Of a DNA stretch of 64,000 nucleotides, positions 16,501 through 27,426 are shown in pieces. This DNA is from Malus domestica (lineage: Eukaryota > Streptophyta > Magnoliopsida > Rosales > Rosaceae), in contig NC_091675.1 in NCBI RefSeq assembly GCF_042453785.1, positions 49,176,501 through 49,240,500 on the forward strand, written 5' to 3'. Each line of letters starts with the position of its first letter. Positions within the stretch are counted from its first letter, which is position 1. The position numbers were made by a program, and so were the translations under genes. Under the pieces are notes generated by a model. The model made no database searches. It saw only the letters and a program-made list of their open reading frames with translations, and was not told the DNA's origin.

Positions 16501-17092
16501 AAAATGTATTATTGCATTAATTTCAGGATCTTCAATAAAAACTGAAAACCAACAAGATTTAATTCAAAGAATGATATAAATAGGTAAGTTATAATACGAA
16601 CAATTCCGATCAGAAGTTCACATGCTGGGCGCATACGGTTTATAAAAACAAAGTGGAAACGACCAAGTGGTAGGCAAAAAAACGGAGTTCCTAAAAATAA
16701 AATTAAAAAAAAAGGAGTTAGAGGGTAAAATGGTAATTCCAAAAACTAAAACAGCACCCTTCTCGCTCCCGCAATGTCAAAAGCCATGGAAGCATTCCTT
16801 CCGAAGCTCTCTTTCTTCTAGTACCATATCCATAAGCTGATACTGACTGATTGTACAAGGAATCGAACGCCCACACACATCAACGTTTTCCGGCGGTTTT
16901 TCATGATTCCGGCCAACTCCGACCACCCCCAACATCAAGAGCGATGTAGATTCGTCAAGCTTGGGTAGTAGGATTGAAGGTGGAGTTCTATATGGAGTTG
17001 AAGATGTGAGTATTTGTCGTCGCCTTTTGCTTTTTTGTTTCTTGTTTCATGGCAGAACAGATACTTTCCGCTTGATTCTCTTCTAGCTGGCC

Positions 17093-18934
17093 ATGCAATG
17101 TAAAACAGTAAGAGTAGCAATGGTTTTGCATGAACTGGCCCAAAAGCCCCCTCACAGACTCCTTGCAGAAAAATTCATCGCACTCTTGCAGTCCTGTAAG
17201 GCCATGAAGCAACTTCACCAAATTCAGACCCAGATAATCGCCCACGGTTTCTCACACAACGAGTACATTGCCCCGAAAATAGTCTCAGCATGCGCCGAAC
17301 TGAAGCAAATGGCGTATGCCCACAAGGTGTTTGATGAAATACCTGATCCAAATGTTGCTCTATGGAACGCAATGTTCAGAGGGTATGGGAAGAATGAGAG
17401 TCATAGAGAAGTTATAGTATTGTTTAGTAGAATGAAGAGCATGGATATATTGCCCAATTGCTTCACATTCCCTGTCGTGATTAAATCTTGCGGAAAAATG
17501 AAACGGCTGGTAGAAGGTGAGATGGTGCATTGTGTAGTGATAAAATGTGGGTTTGGAGCAAACCCATATGTGGGAACGACACTGATTGAAATGTATGCAG
17601 CTGGGGGACTGATTGGAGCTGCTTACAAGGTGTTTGGTGAGATGTTTGAGAGGAATGTGGTTGCGTGGACTTCCATGATTAATGGGTACATTTTGTGTGG
17701 TGATATGGTTTCTGCTCAGCGCCTTTTTGATTTGGCTCCGGAACGTGATATTGTGTTGTGGAACACTATGATTTCAGGTTACATTGAGCTGAGTGATATG
17801 GTGGCGGCTAGAAAACTTTTTGATGAAATGCCAAGACAAGATGTTATGTGTTGGAATACGGTTTTGAATGGTTATGCAAGTAATGGGGACATTGAGGCTT
17901 GTGAGAGGTTGTTTGAGGAGATGCCTGAGAGGAATGTTTTCTCTTGGAATGGGTTGATTGGAGGGTATGCGCGTAATGGACGGTTCTTTGAAACTCTGGG
18001 ATCTTTCAAGCGGATGCTAAGTGAGAGTGATTTGCTTCCTAATGATGCCACCTTAGTGACTGTTTTGTCAGCCTGTGCAAGACTAGGAGCTCTTGATTTG
18101 GGTAAGTGGCTACATGTATACGCAGAGAGCATTGGGTACAAAAGAAATGTCTATGTTGGGAATGCTTTAATTGACATGTATGCAAAATGTGGGATTATTG
18201 ATAACGCACTAGATGTGTTCATGAGCATGGATAAGAAAGATTTAATCAGTTGGAACACAATCATTTGTGGCTTGGCAATGCACGGTCGTGGAGCTGATGC
18301 CTTAAATTTGTTTAGCCAGATGATGAATTGTGGAGGAAAGCCAGATGCCATCACCTTCGTAGGCATTTTGTGCTCTTGTACGCATCTTGGATTAGTCGAA
18401 GATGGCCTTTTGTATTTCCAGTCAATGGTTGATGACTATTCCATTGTGCCTCAGATTGAGCATTATGGCTGTATGGTTGATCTGCTTGGACGCTCTGGTC
18501 TTTTGGACCAGGCTATGAACTTTGTGAGGAAGATGCCAATGGAAGCAGATGCTGTTATTTGGGCTGCCTTACTTGGTGCATGTCGGATTTACAAGAAAAT
18601 TGACTTGGCAGAGTTGGCACTTGAAAGGCTAATCGAACTCGAACCAAAAAACCCTGCAAATTATGTCATGCTTTCAAACATATATGGTGATCTTGGGAGG
18701 TGGAAAGATGTTGCAAGACTAAAAGTTTCAATGAGGGATACAGGACATAAAAAATTCCCTGGTGTTAGCCTTATAGAGGTGAATGATGGTGTGGTTGAGT
18801 TTTATTCCTTGGATAAGAGACATCCTGAGACTGAGGAAATATATGGTGCCTTGATGGGGTTGACGAAACTGCTAAGATCATCTGGATATGTACCAAACAT
18901 TCTGGAGCTTGGGCAGGGAGCCTATCACGACTGA
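17093..18934 (+). CDS. PPR protein of the PLS class, E/E+ type
   Basis: The protein is an organelle RNA-binding PPR protein, 613 residues in a single exon, as is usual for this family. Repeats begin near residue 60 (YIAPKIVSACAELKQMAYAHKVFDEIPDPNV) and alternate P, L and S types to about residue 510, with typical strings such as NVVAWTSMINGY and LIDMYAKCG. The E and E+ regions follow (PADAVIWAALLGACR-like, then PGVSLIEVNDGVVEFYSLDKRHPE). There is no DYW deaminase domain; it ends LGQGAYHD. The start at 17093 is the first in-frame ATG; a second at 17120 is also possible. The substrate transcript is not deducible. Confidence 0.88.
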   Translation: MQCKTVRVAMVLHELAQKPPHRLLAEKFIALLQSCKAMKQLHQIQTQIIAHGFSHNEYIAPKIVSACAELKQMAYAHKVFDEIPDPNVALWNAMFRGYGKNESHREVIVLFSRMKSMDILPNCFTFPVVIKSCGKMKRLVEGEMVHCVVIKCGFGANPYVGTTLIEMYAAGGLIGAAYKVFGEMFERNVVAWTSMINGYILCGDMVSAQRLFDLAPERDIVLWNTMISGYIELSDMVAARKLFDEMPRQDVMCWNTVLNGYASNGDIEACERLFEEMPERNVFSWNGLIGGYARNGRFFETLGSFKRMLSESDLLPNDATLVTVLSACARLGALDLGKWLHVYAESIGYKRNVYVGNALIDMYAKCGIIDNALDVFMSMDKKDLISWNTIICGLAMHGRGADALNLFSQMMNCGGKPDAITFVGILCSCTHLGLVEDGLLYFQSMVDDYSIVPQIEHYGCMVDLLGRSGLLDQAMNFVRKMPMEADAVIWAALLGACRIYKKIDLAELALERLIELEPKNPANYVMLSNIYGDLGRWKDVARLKVSMRDTGHKKFPGVSLIEVNDGVVEFYSLDKRHPETEEIYGALMGLTKLLRSSGYVPNILELGQGAYHD

Positions 18935-20138
18935 GGTATTATCTCTTAATTTATGTGGAGGAACTACTTTTTGTCATTCGCAGTTGTTGGCTTAGAAGAA
19001 ATTAAATCATCGAAAATTACTTGAAGTGGCACAATGCTGACAGCAATTTGTAATTTTGTAGAGAGGGTCAATCCGCCTGCTAACTAGCTATGCGGAGGAC
19101 CAGAGGTGACCATCCGTGGTGAGCTTCTTAGAGTATGGTCACCATGCAAGGAAGTTAGAGGCAATAACAGGTCTGGGGTGCAATTTTTCTTTTGCTTGCA
19201 TTGCTCACCATGTCTTGGAGACAGGCTAAAGCAGCAATTGGCCAACCTACAGGATAGGCTTGAACTAAAATGTGGGCCGAGTTTGACCCTAAATATAAGC
19301 GGGTTAAACTGGAACAGACTCATTTACGAACTTTGGCATTCGGTAGCTGATTGGGCTACAATCTACTGGTCAAGTCAAACCCCAATGGGTAATAACAAGT
19401 AACAAAATATTTTTAGGTACTTGGACACCCTTTTTCTGCCAGTTTATAGATGTATAGATTTGTGATTGAACAGTTAATTGGTGTCTAGAAATAGAGGCAC
19501 TCTTAAATTGAAAAGCCATTTTCCATTTGACGCTTATAGGTTCCATTTCAACAGCTCTTCAAATGAAAACCTAGGTTGTTGCCAAATATGTCAATATAAA
19601 CGTTAAACGAAACTCATCTTCTGAACTCCATACACCAACATTTACATGCTTTGTACATATTGTGTTCACCTCTAAACAATGACTTAATGATCTAGTCATC
19701 TCTAAATAAAACAAGGGAGAACGCTTAGTCATGGTAAGTACGGTGGTTATTAATCTTAGATGTCTAGATGACCAATAAATGCAACGTAATCAAGTGATTA
19801 AGCCAAGTGGAGGATATACTCTAAGAAAGTTTGTGTAATAAAAAAAGCCTAATCCACATCGTTCACGGAATAAAATTAGTATAACTGGGTCACTAATTTG
19901 CATTTGCATTTCTTGTTGTTTCATAATCTGGTTTATCTGCTCTTTTGTCATGCATGTGGATTTATTAGTGAAGTAATTTGATGGGTGTGATTTGGACTTA
20001 ATGACTAGTTGGCTTTTAGTTCTGGTCAAGTTGCGCCTGCCTCGCAGTAGTAGTCTACTGTCGTTTAATGACGCGCTATGGCATATATTGTTTTTGGCAC
20101 AGATCATATCTTGACACTGCATTTATGCAGTAGGAATG
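18935..20138. other. intergenic after the E-type PPR gene
   Basis: The first few hundred bases are the likely 3' untranslated region. Small frames at 19106-19402 and 19790-20122 do not resemble known proteins and lack a convincing context. Nothing else is recognised. Confidence 0.5.
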
Positions 20139-20392
20139 AGTAATACTATTCATACCATGTTTTTGTACCACATTTTCATACCACCTTAGATGGCATTTGA
20201 TGTGGACAGCCACATCATCTGAATTAATCAGATTTTTAAATTCAGTTCATTATTTAATAAACTAATAATTAAGAAAAACTAGTTAATTAAATGATGATTG
20301 TGGTATATGAGGAGTCTTTCTCCTTCATTTCCTTGGGTTTTGCAAATTTTTCAAATGATGTGGTTGTCCACATTAGATGCCACCTAAGGTGG
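20139..20392. mobile_element. MITE with long inverted arms, right end lost
   Basis: The left arm at about 20181-20218 (CCACCTTAGATGGCATTTGA...) is the reverse complement of the right arm at about 20355-20392, with a few mismatches. Outside the left arm the sequence continues 'TACCATGTTTTTGTACCACATTTTCAT' in two pieces that have no partner on the right, where an SINE begins. The right terminus was therefore lost or replaced. Confidence 0.65.
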
Positions 20393-20403
20393 TTTAGGAA
20401 TAG

Positions 20404-20588
20404 AGGTCGCACTTGGTGCGATGGCAAGTGCCTTCGCCCATGAGCGGTAGGTCTCGGGTTCGAGACTTGGGAGCAGCCTCTCCATAAATGGGGGTAAGGC
20501 TAGCCGACATTCACCTCTCCCAGACCCTGCGTAAAGCGGGAGCCTTGTGCACTGGGTACGACCTGAACACAGATCTCTGATCTTCAAT
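20404..20588 (+). mobile_element. Au-type SINE
   Basis: The body has a Pol III B box GGTTCGAGACT at 20457-20467 and the 3' region typical of plant Au SINEs: GGGGGTAAGGCT, then CCCAGACCCTGCG, then GGGAGCCTTGTGCACTGGGT. Near-identical direct repeats flank it, GTTTAGGAATAG on the left and GTTTAGGAAGTAG on the right, as expected of a target-site duplication. It sits directly against the right arm of a MITE. Confidence 0.8.
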
Positions 20589-20601
20589 GTTTAGGAAGTA
20601 G

Positions 20602-21683
20602 ACACAGCATCTAATATACCAAACTGGACAGATGCAATTTTCTGAGTAGATCAAATCACACAATGTGTCGAATGACCTTCTACAATGTGTGAGGAAGGAG
20701 AGAAAGTCTTTGGTTGCAGACCACTATGCAAGTTTTTCTCGTGAGGAAGCAAGTAATACGACTTCTCATATCTGCACATAAAGCCTAGCATTTAATTACT
20801 TTACAAGAGAAATAGAAGTGTTGATACATATTTTGGCCAGATCTTTCTTAAAAATGCTGTAAATTCTTAGACTTATGTTTTGGGTTTTAGTCAAATTAGG
20901 GGTCAGTGAGCTCATATTTTCTCAATAGCTGTTCGCTCAGCTATTCCAGAGGTTTATGCAGTTCGGGTTTGATATCTCAGCCAGGGTGAGTTTGTCCATC
21001 TTTTGGAATTATTCTTGGTCCAAACATATGATTGGCTTGGAAAAACTTGGTCTAATATTGGATTAATGGATAAATTTTGAAAATCCATTAGTGACTTGGT
21101 ACGAGTTGTATCATCCTATATCTTCTTTACTCTCTTTCATCTAGTCTTGTGTTCATCTCTCTGTAATCATCACTCAACGTTTAGTCCTAAATTCCGACTT
21201 AGAAAATTACTGATTGAAACATTTGAATCTTGTTTCTTGATTAGCCTACCAGCCGTGATCAGCAAGTAAATGGCAACCTTGTTGCTCTTTGTTCAGACAA
21301 GTAAACGGTATCAGTTCATTGTTCTTATATGTATATTACTAGAGCTGTTGTTTCTTTGGTAATGTATGTCTCTTTTAGCCTTTACCATTTAAGTGGGTGA
21401 TAGTGTTTTACTGAGTATATTTGAAATCATGCTTCAACCTGCATTAATCACCCATTTATTGCAACCCTTGAGTAGATTCTTACGCTTAACGGCAAAATGA
21501 GAAGTTCCAGAATACCTTTTCCTGGCGATGAAGGTGGAGTCGTGCTTGACAAGCAATAAAGAAGGTATCATTGTCAATCTTATGCTTTGTGCTGGTCTAT
21601 CGGTTGTGATCTTTTTAAAGTAGTAAATTGTATGTGTGGATCTAGGAAGTAGCAAGCCTGTATATTGTTCTACTCAACCGTTA
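20602..21683. other. intergenic, no gene seen
   Basis: AT-rich sequence with only short frames; nothing recognised on either strand. Confidence 0.5.
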
Positions 21684-21691
21684 ATATTTAA

Positions 21692-21848
21692 GGAAAACTA
21701 GTGAAAAAGGCTTGAAAATTTTGAGTTTTAACGAAAATGACAAAAAGGTGTTGTAAGTGAATAGTACCAGGATTAACTTTTAGAGTAAAAATGTGGTTTT
21801 TCGTTAAAGTGAACAGTGCCGAGAGCTTTTCGTTAAAGTTCCCCATTT
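21692..21848. mobile_element. short hAT-like MITE
   Basis: The element starts GGAAAACTAGTGAAAAAGG and ends TTTTCGTTAAAGTTCCCC, imperfect inverted ends of a very common small element type in Rosaceae. The 8-mer ATATTTAA occurs at 21684-21691 and 21849-21856, consistent with the 8-bp duplication of hAT elements, though the right terminus is a few bases uncertain. Confidence 0.6.
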
Positions 21849-21856
21849 ATATTTAA

Positions 21857-22800
21857 GCTGGACGCACCAACTTTATCAATTTTCTTCTGACCTTCCGATT
21901 CCTCATTTTATATGCTAAACTGTTAGTATTTGCACTGGGAAACTTCACATTGCCATTCTCCCAAAATGACAGGTTTTGAAGGGTACAAAGAAGGCAGGTT
22001 TCGATTAGGTCTTGCTCTGAAACAAGGGACAAGGTTTTTATATTGGAGGAGAGCACATGACCATACAACGCGTCTTTGACAGTTTTGGACAAAGCTGTTT
22101 GTGTCGATGGGAATTTTTCTTTGCTCATGTTTCAGGTACTTAAAAACTGACATCGTTTCCCAATTTTGCATGCACATAAGTTGTTTATAAATGCATGTTT
22201 TTACATGTTAACGTGAATAATGAACTGTTTCCATGCTACATTTATCGTCCTTCAATCGGAGATTTTTTTTTTCTCTCTTTCTCTCTCTTTCTCTCTCTTT
22301 CATCTCCTAAACAAGCGTGAACGCAGCAACTTTCAAGTTTCCTCCTAAATCAAGGTTTTTGAATCATTATTACGCGAACAAAGACATTAACACTCGGGTG
22401 TGTTTTGCCGTTATCTACGTATGGGGTTTCCCCCCTTTGCAATTCGGATTACGAAATTCGCTCCGAATATTGTTTTGCGATTGTACTTTCGCTCAACTGG
22501 TTTAATTTTTTTCGAAAATGGAAAACTCGATTGGTAACTACTTTCAGTTTTTAGTTTAAAACCGAGATGAAAAATAAAAATAAAACTGAAAGTAGTAACC
22601 AAAATTTCGCTTTTAAGTTTTCTTCTTCTTGTTTTTTTTTTTTTGAAAACTTGAAGTTTTTTAACAAACAAGTATTAAGTTTTTCAATTTTTCAGAAAAG
22701 TAGAAAATAAAAATTGGAAACGAAGTAGTTATCAAAAGTTCTTAAAGACATAAATACTTGTATTCGTTTACTAATCTTGATACATAATTAGTCCTGTCAA
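21857..22800. other. intergenic, CT-rich patch
   Basis: A CT/CTTT microsatellite lies at 22262-22302. Elsewhere only short frames are present and none is recognised. Confidence 0.5.
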
Positions 22801-22802
22801 TT

Positions 22803-22960
22803 CAATAGTCTTTGCTATCTCTTTCTCCGACAAAAAGAAGAAGAAGAAGAAGAATAGTCTTTGCTATCTCTTTCTCCGACTTAGAATTGTATTTCTATAA
22901 CGTTCAATAGTCTTTGCTATCTCTTTCTCCGACATAGAATTGTATTTCTATAACGTTCGT
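22803..22960. repeat. three direct copies of a 27-bp motif
   Basis: The motif starting ATAGTCTTTGCTATCTCT and running through TTTCTCCGAC occurs at about 22804, 22853 and 22905. A GAA trinucleotide run separates copies 1 and 2. Copies 2 and 3 also share the following 'TAGAATTGTATTTCTATAAC'. This is a young local tandem duplication. Confidence 0.85.
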
Positions 22961-23595
22961 GTTGAACACACTGGTCAGATGGTCTTCTTCCAGCACTAGG
23001 TTCCATAGACTCCATCTTTGGCCACGGTCTCCTCTATTTTCTCTCTCATTTTCCTGTCTAAGCTTGGAAGGGAATTGTCCTGCCCCGATCCCGAGATATG
23101 CCAGGGATCGCACATGGTAGCTGAAAGTAGCGATACCATAATACATAACAGTTAATTGGGGCTCATACATAATACATCAAATGAACATCGAAAACAAAAT
23201 CACAAAGAAAAGGGAAACAAACCCTAGTCTCTAGTGCACTGCACACACCTACACCCATGAGAACTTCTCTAACCGCTACCTGTATTTGCAAAACAACCCT
23301 GCACCGAGGAATAGCGCACCGGACAAAGCAAAATCCGGATAAGCTGCGAAGCTCATGTGAATGACAATAATACGACATATGTGATTTAAACCATATTTCA
23401 CAATCCTTTATATATATAAAATAATAATCATCACTCATAAATCTCGATTGCATCCGCATATGCATCCAATCATCAGTTTCATGCGTCCAAAAGTAATAGG
23501 GTTAGAACGACAAAGATCACCTAGTTCCATGTTCTAGAACCTCTCAGGGAATCCGCCAAAAGTTATGTCCCTCTCTTAAATAAATAAAAAACTTA
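22961..23595. other. intergenic with LTR-like fragment near 23080
   Basis: A string 'CCTGCCCCGATCCCGAG' near 23080 resembles the opening of plant Ty3 LTRs. The rest has no recognised protein. The fragment is too short to place in a family. Confidence 0.35.
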
Positions 23596-24003
23596 GGGGA
23601 TGTATTCAATTGGGATTTTGAAGGATTTTAATTCTTGTAATGAATCTAGGGATATTCAATCAGGATTTTAAGTGACTATCTGAAATTCAATGTGTATTCA
23701 ATCAGGATTTTAAGATAGTTTATTAGAATCCTTAGAAATCCGGGTGTATTTAATTAGAATTTTAAAGAAGTTTATAACATTTTAGGTGTATTCAATTAGA
23801 GTTTGAATTTAAAGAATTTGGAAAAGTTGAGGATTTAGAGGGAATTGGAGAGATTTTGTAATGTATTTTAAGCATGCACAAATCTCACATTTCCACATGA
23901 GATTTCGAGGGAATTGAATCAAAATTTTACATGGAATCTCTACAAATCAGTTAAACTCCATAAAAATCTATGAAAATCTCTCAAATTCCCAATTGAATAA
24001 TCT
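23596..24003. mobile_element. MITE with TATTCAATTGGGA inverted ends
   Basis: The left end GTATTCAATTGGGATTTT is mirrored at the right end as AAATTCCCAATTGAATAATC. Inside, the phrase 'GTATTCAAT(C/T)AGGATTTT' recurs, so the subterminal regions are themselves repetitive. No transposase is present. Confidence 0.7.
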
Positions 24004-24550
24004 TATAATTTGAATAAATGTGTAATTTCTCCTATCAAAAGCAAGTTTTTCTTTTCCAAACTCGGTTTGATAATTATCGTCCTGCCAATTCAGAGAAGAA
24101 GAAGAATAGTCTCCCCCCTTTAGGGGGCCTGGAAAAGTCTATCGTAGACTTGACTTGTATATGATATTGTTGGATGGGAATGTCACGTACAATTTACTCT
24201 CCTCCTTTTGGGGGCTGAAAAAGTCTGGAACTGCTACAAACGAAACGACTTGACTTGTAATTTACTCTATAAAAATCTATGAATTTATAAATTCATAAAT
24301 TTCCAATTGAATAGTCTTAGAATTTGAATAAATGTGTAATTTCTCCTATCAAAAGCAAGTTTTTCTTTTCCAAACTCGGTTTGATAATTATAGTCCTGTC
24401 AATTCAGAGAAGAAGAAAAAGAAGAATAGTCTCCTCCCTTCAGGGGGCCTGGAAAATCCATCGTAGACTTGACTTGTATATGATATTGTTGGATGGGAAT
24501 GTCACGCGGCGTGCAATTTACTTGGAAACTTCATACAAACGAAACGACTT
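23956..24550. repeat. tandem duplication of about 309 bp upstream of lectin kinase 1
   Basis: Copy 1 starts at about 23956 and copy 2 at about 24265. Both contain 'AATAAATGTGTAATTTCT', 'CAAACTCGGTTTGATAATTA', 'GGGGGCCTGGAAAA' and 'GATATTGTTGGATGGGAATG' in the same order. Copy 2 runs to the start of the receptor kinase gene, so the gene's own upstream region has been duplicated. Confidence 0.8.
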
Positions 24551-24627
24551 GACTTGGCGGGTCACCTGTATTATAAAGCAACTAACAAGCGGGAAACTTC
24601 ATACTGCAACCACAACTTTCTCAAGTC

Positions 24628-26958
24628 ATGTTGATCAGATCCTACTCAATGCCTTTTACGGTAGGCTTTGTTCTTGCCATGGCATTTGTTGTTGCTCAAG
24701 CACAACGAATGCAGTCGAATATCAGCCGCGGATCTTCCTTAACGCCAACTACCAACTCCTCGTGGTTGTCACGTTCTGGTGTATACGCCTTTGGATTTTA
24801 CAAGCAAGGAAATGGCTATGCTGTGGGGATATTTCTTGCTGGAATCCCCCAAACAACTATAGTGTGGACTGCGAAGCGAGACGACCCTCCACTCTCCAGC
24901 AATGTTACTTTGAACTTCACAAGTGATGGGTTTGGATTGATATCAACACAAGGCCAAAGTTTCGTGATAGAGTATACCTCTGCTTCTTCGGCTTCCATGC
25001 TTGATTCGGGCAATTTTGTGATATACAATGCTCGTCAAGACATAGTATGGCAGAGTTTTGAGCACCCAACGGACACCCTTTTGCCGGGTCAGAGCCTGTT
25101 TGCTGGGGACGAGCTGTTCTCTGCTAAGTCAGAATCTGATCACTCAACTGGCATTTTCCGTCTGAAAATGCAAGCCGATGGAAACCTTGTCCAATACCCT
25201 GTAAATACTCCAGACACAGCTCCATATGCCTACTATTCATCTAGAACGTATGGCAGAAAGAACGTGACACTTAATTTTGGTGCTGATGGCCATCTCTACT
25301 TGCTAAATGATACCGGTTCGAATATCAGGAATATAACAGATGGAGGTCTTCCTGCTGATCAAGCAACAATTTATCTCATGAGAATTGATGCAGATGGAAT
25401 ATTTAGATTGTATTCGCATGATTTGAATCACAACGGTAGTAAGTCAATTGTATGGGAATCTTCCAAGGATAAGTGTGACCCTAAAGGCGTATGCGGATTA
25501 AATAGTTATTGTGTCTCAATGGATCTTGACGCGAAGTGTAAATGTCTTCCTGGATTCGTATTTGCCAACCTGGGAAATAAGACTTCAAGCTGTAGGAGGA
25601 TAGTTGCAGATGTTTGCGAATACAAAAACGAAACTTTCCCGTACACCATGGAAGAACTGCAAAGCACAATATGGGAAGACAGTTCGTATGTGGATTTGCC
25701 ATTATCAGACAAAGAAGCTTGCAAAGGAGCTTGTTTGGAGGACTGTAATTGTGAAGCCGCGATTTTCAATGGTACAAGCTGCAGAAAGCAGAGGCTTCCT
25801 TTGAGATATGGAAGAAGAGAGGTTAGTACTCCAAACTTAGAGCTCATCAAGGTAGCTACATCTACGACTGCTCCAGACACAGAAAAAAGAAGCAAAAGAA
25901 AAGGAAGAACCGACATCCTGATTATTAGTATCTCACTTGCTGCATTCGGATCTATTTTGTTTGCGATTTCTGTAGTTGTGCTTTGCAAACATAATGTGTG
26001 GTCATATGGAAGAGTGAATATTCCCATTCTTGACTCTGAATTGAATGAGGACATCGCTCTGCGACCATATACTTATGAAGAGTTAGAGAAGATTACCAAC
26101 AATTTTGGAGAAGAGATTGGTAGAGGCGCGTCGGGAACAGTTTATAAAGGAGTGATCTTGGCCAGCCAAAAGCGAGTTGCTGTCAAACGACTACAGAAAG
26201 TTACTGCTGAAGGCGAAAAAGAATTTCAGACTGAACTGAAAGTCATTGGGAAAACCCATCACAAGAATTTAGTCCGTCTGCTTGGATACTGTCTTGATGG
26301 ACCAAAAAGGCTTTTGGTATACGAGTACATGAGCAATGGCTCACTTGCAGATGTACTCTTCGCACCTGACAGACAGCCTTGTTGGGAAGAAAGAATGAGA
26401 ATTGCTCGCAACATAGCACGAGGATTTCTTTACCTCCATGAAGAGTGTGATACACAGATTATTCATTGTGATATAAAGCCCCAAAACATTCTGATGGATG
26501 AGTACATGTGCCCGAAAATAGCCGACTTTGGATTGGCAAAGCTGCTTAAGGCAGACCAAACAAGAACCACAACTGGCATCAGAGGAACCAAGGGATATGT
26601 TGCACCAGAGTGGCATAGGAAAATGCCAATAACAGTTAAAGCTGATGTTTACAGCTTCGGAGTTGTTTTGTTGGAGATCATATGTTGTCGAAGGAATGTG
26701 GATTGGAGTCTTCCAGAGGAGGAGGCTATTTTGGATGAATTAGCCTACCCTTGTTTTGAGAGTGGTGAGCATGGAAAACTAGTGGGCGAACAAGAGGTCG
26801 ACACAAGGCAATTTGAACGGATGATTAAAGTGGCACTTTGGTGCATCCAGGATGAACCGTCGTTGCGTCCTTGTATGAAGAAGGTTTTACTCATGCTTGA
26901 AGGAACTGTAGAAATCCCAATCCCTCCCAGTCCTAACTCTATTCTCAGCACCATCTAA
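24628..26958 (+). CDS. G-type lectin S-receptor-like Ser/Thr kinase (LECRK/RLK1 type), copy 1
   Basis: This is a plasma-membrane receptor kinase with an extracellular bulb-lectin domain; relatives act in defence and stress signalling. The 776 residues come from one exon. A signal peptide lies near the second in-frame Met at 24649 (MPFTVGFVLAMAFVVAQAQ). The B-lectin domain spans about 30-160, with a mannose-type QADGNLVQY signature following. Next come an EGF-like Cys-rich stretch (CDPKGVCGLNSYC) at about 285-310, a PAN-like region with CKGACLEDCNCEA, a membrane span at about 429-453, and a kinase domain from about 490. The kinase has GRGASGTV, VAVKRL, HCDIKPQN and DFG; the Cys before Asp makes it a non-RD kinase, common in immune receptors. 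The ANRD motif of the lectin fold reads AKRD here. A close paralogue lies 28 kb downstream. Confidence 0.9.
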   Translation: MLIRSYSMPFTVGFVLAMAFVVAQAQRMQSNISRGSSLTPTTNSSWLSRSGVYAFGFYKQGNGYAVGIFLAGIPQTTIVWTAKRDDPPLSSNVTLNFTSDGFGLISTQGQSFVIEYTSASSASMLDSGNFVIYNARQDIVWQSFEHPTDTLLPGQSLFAGDELFSAKSESDHSTGIFRLKMQADGNLVQYPVNTPDTAPYAYYSSRTYGRKNVTLNFGADGHLYLLNDTGSNIRNITDGGLPADQATIYLMRIDADGIFRLYSHDLNHNGSKSIVWESSKDKCDPKGVCGLNSYCVSMDLDAKCKCLPGFVFANLGNKTSSCRRIVADVCEYKNETFPYTMEELQSTIWEDSSYVDLPLSDKEACKGACLEDCNCEAAIFNGTSCRKQRLPLRYGRREVSTPNLELIKVATSTTAPDTEKRSKRKGRTDILIISISLAAFGSILFAISVVVLCKHNVWSYGRVNIPILDSELNEDIALRPYTYEELEKITNNFGEEIGRGASGTVYKGVILASQKRVAVKRLQKVTAEGEKEFQTELKVIGKTHHKNLVRLLGYCLDGPKRLLVYEYMSNGSLADVLFAPDRQPCWEERMRIARNIARGFLYLHEECDTQIIHCDIKPQNILMDEYMCPKIADFGLAKLLKADQTRTTTGIRGTKGYVAPEWHRKMPITVKADVYSFGVVLLEIICCRRNVDWSLPEEEAILDELAYPCFESGEHGKLVGEQEVDTRQFERMIKVALWCIQDEPSLRPCMKKVLLMLEGTVEIPIPPSPNSILSTI

Positions 26959-26997
26959 AGTCAAGTGAGTTGATCAAACCTTACATTTAGTTTATGT

Positions 26998-27003
26998 AAT
27001 AAA
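26998..27003 (+). terminator. poly(A) signal AATAAA of lectin kinase 1
   Basis: A canonical AATAAA lies 40 bases after the stop codon. The second paralogue has the same signal in the same local context. Confidence 0.55.
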
Positions 27004-27426
27004 ACAAATGAGCAACGTGTTGAGTTTCACCGCAAGCTTCACTGTCTACAAGTGTCTGTGTCATCGTGAATGATATGCGTATGGTTTTCAGTTCTATGTA
27101 GCCTGCTGCGTTATAGGATGCAAATAACGAAATCATTATAAGTATTTCATATTTTTCATCAATCCTTATTCAGGGAAATTGTAGAAAGAATAGGATTTGA
27201 GATTGTTGCGTGACAACACAAACGGAGAAAATTGAATGAATCGAACTGAAAATCAGAAAGAGGATCACAACTTGAGAAGATAAAATGTTTATTTCATTTC
27301 ATTTCATTCCTTTGAAGAGAAGTGCAACAATTTTACAATTCTCAATCAACTAGATATATTGATTATGAAACTGGTTTCCCAAACAAGAAACCCAAAGAAT
27401 CTGCGTAAAAGAGTGCACTAACAAAA

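Noticed and set aside
20404..20480. tRNA gene
   Set aside because: Only a B-box-like motif is present; there is no cloverleaf, and the 3' part is that of an Au SINE with target duplications.
24324..24926. Plus-strand ORF of 200 residues
   Set aside because: It is a shadow frame running from the duplicated upstream region into the lectin kinase; the receptor frame is clearly the coding one.
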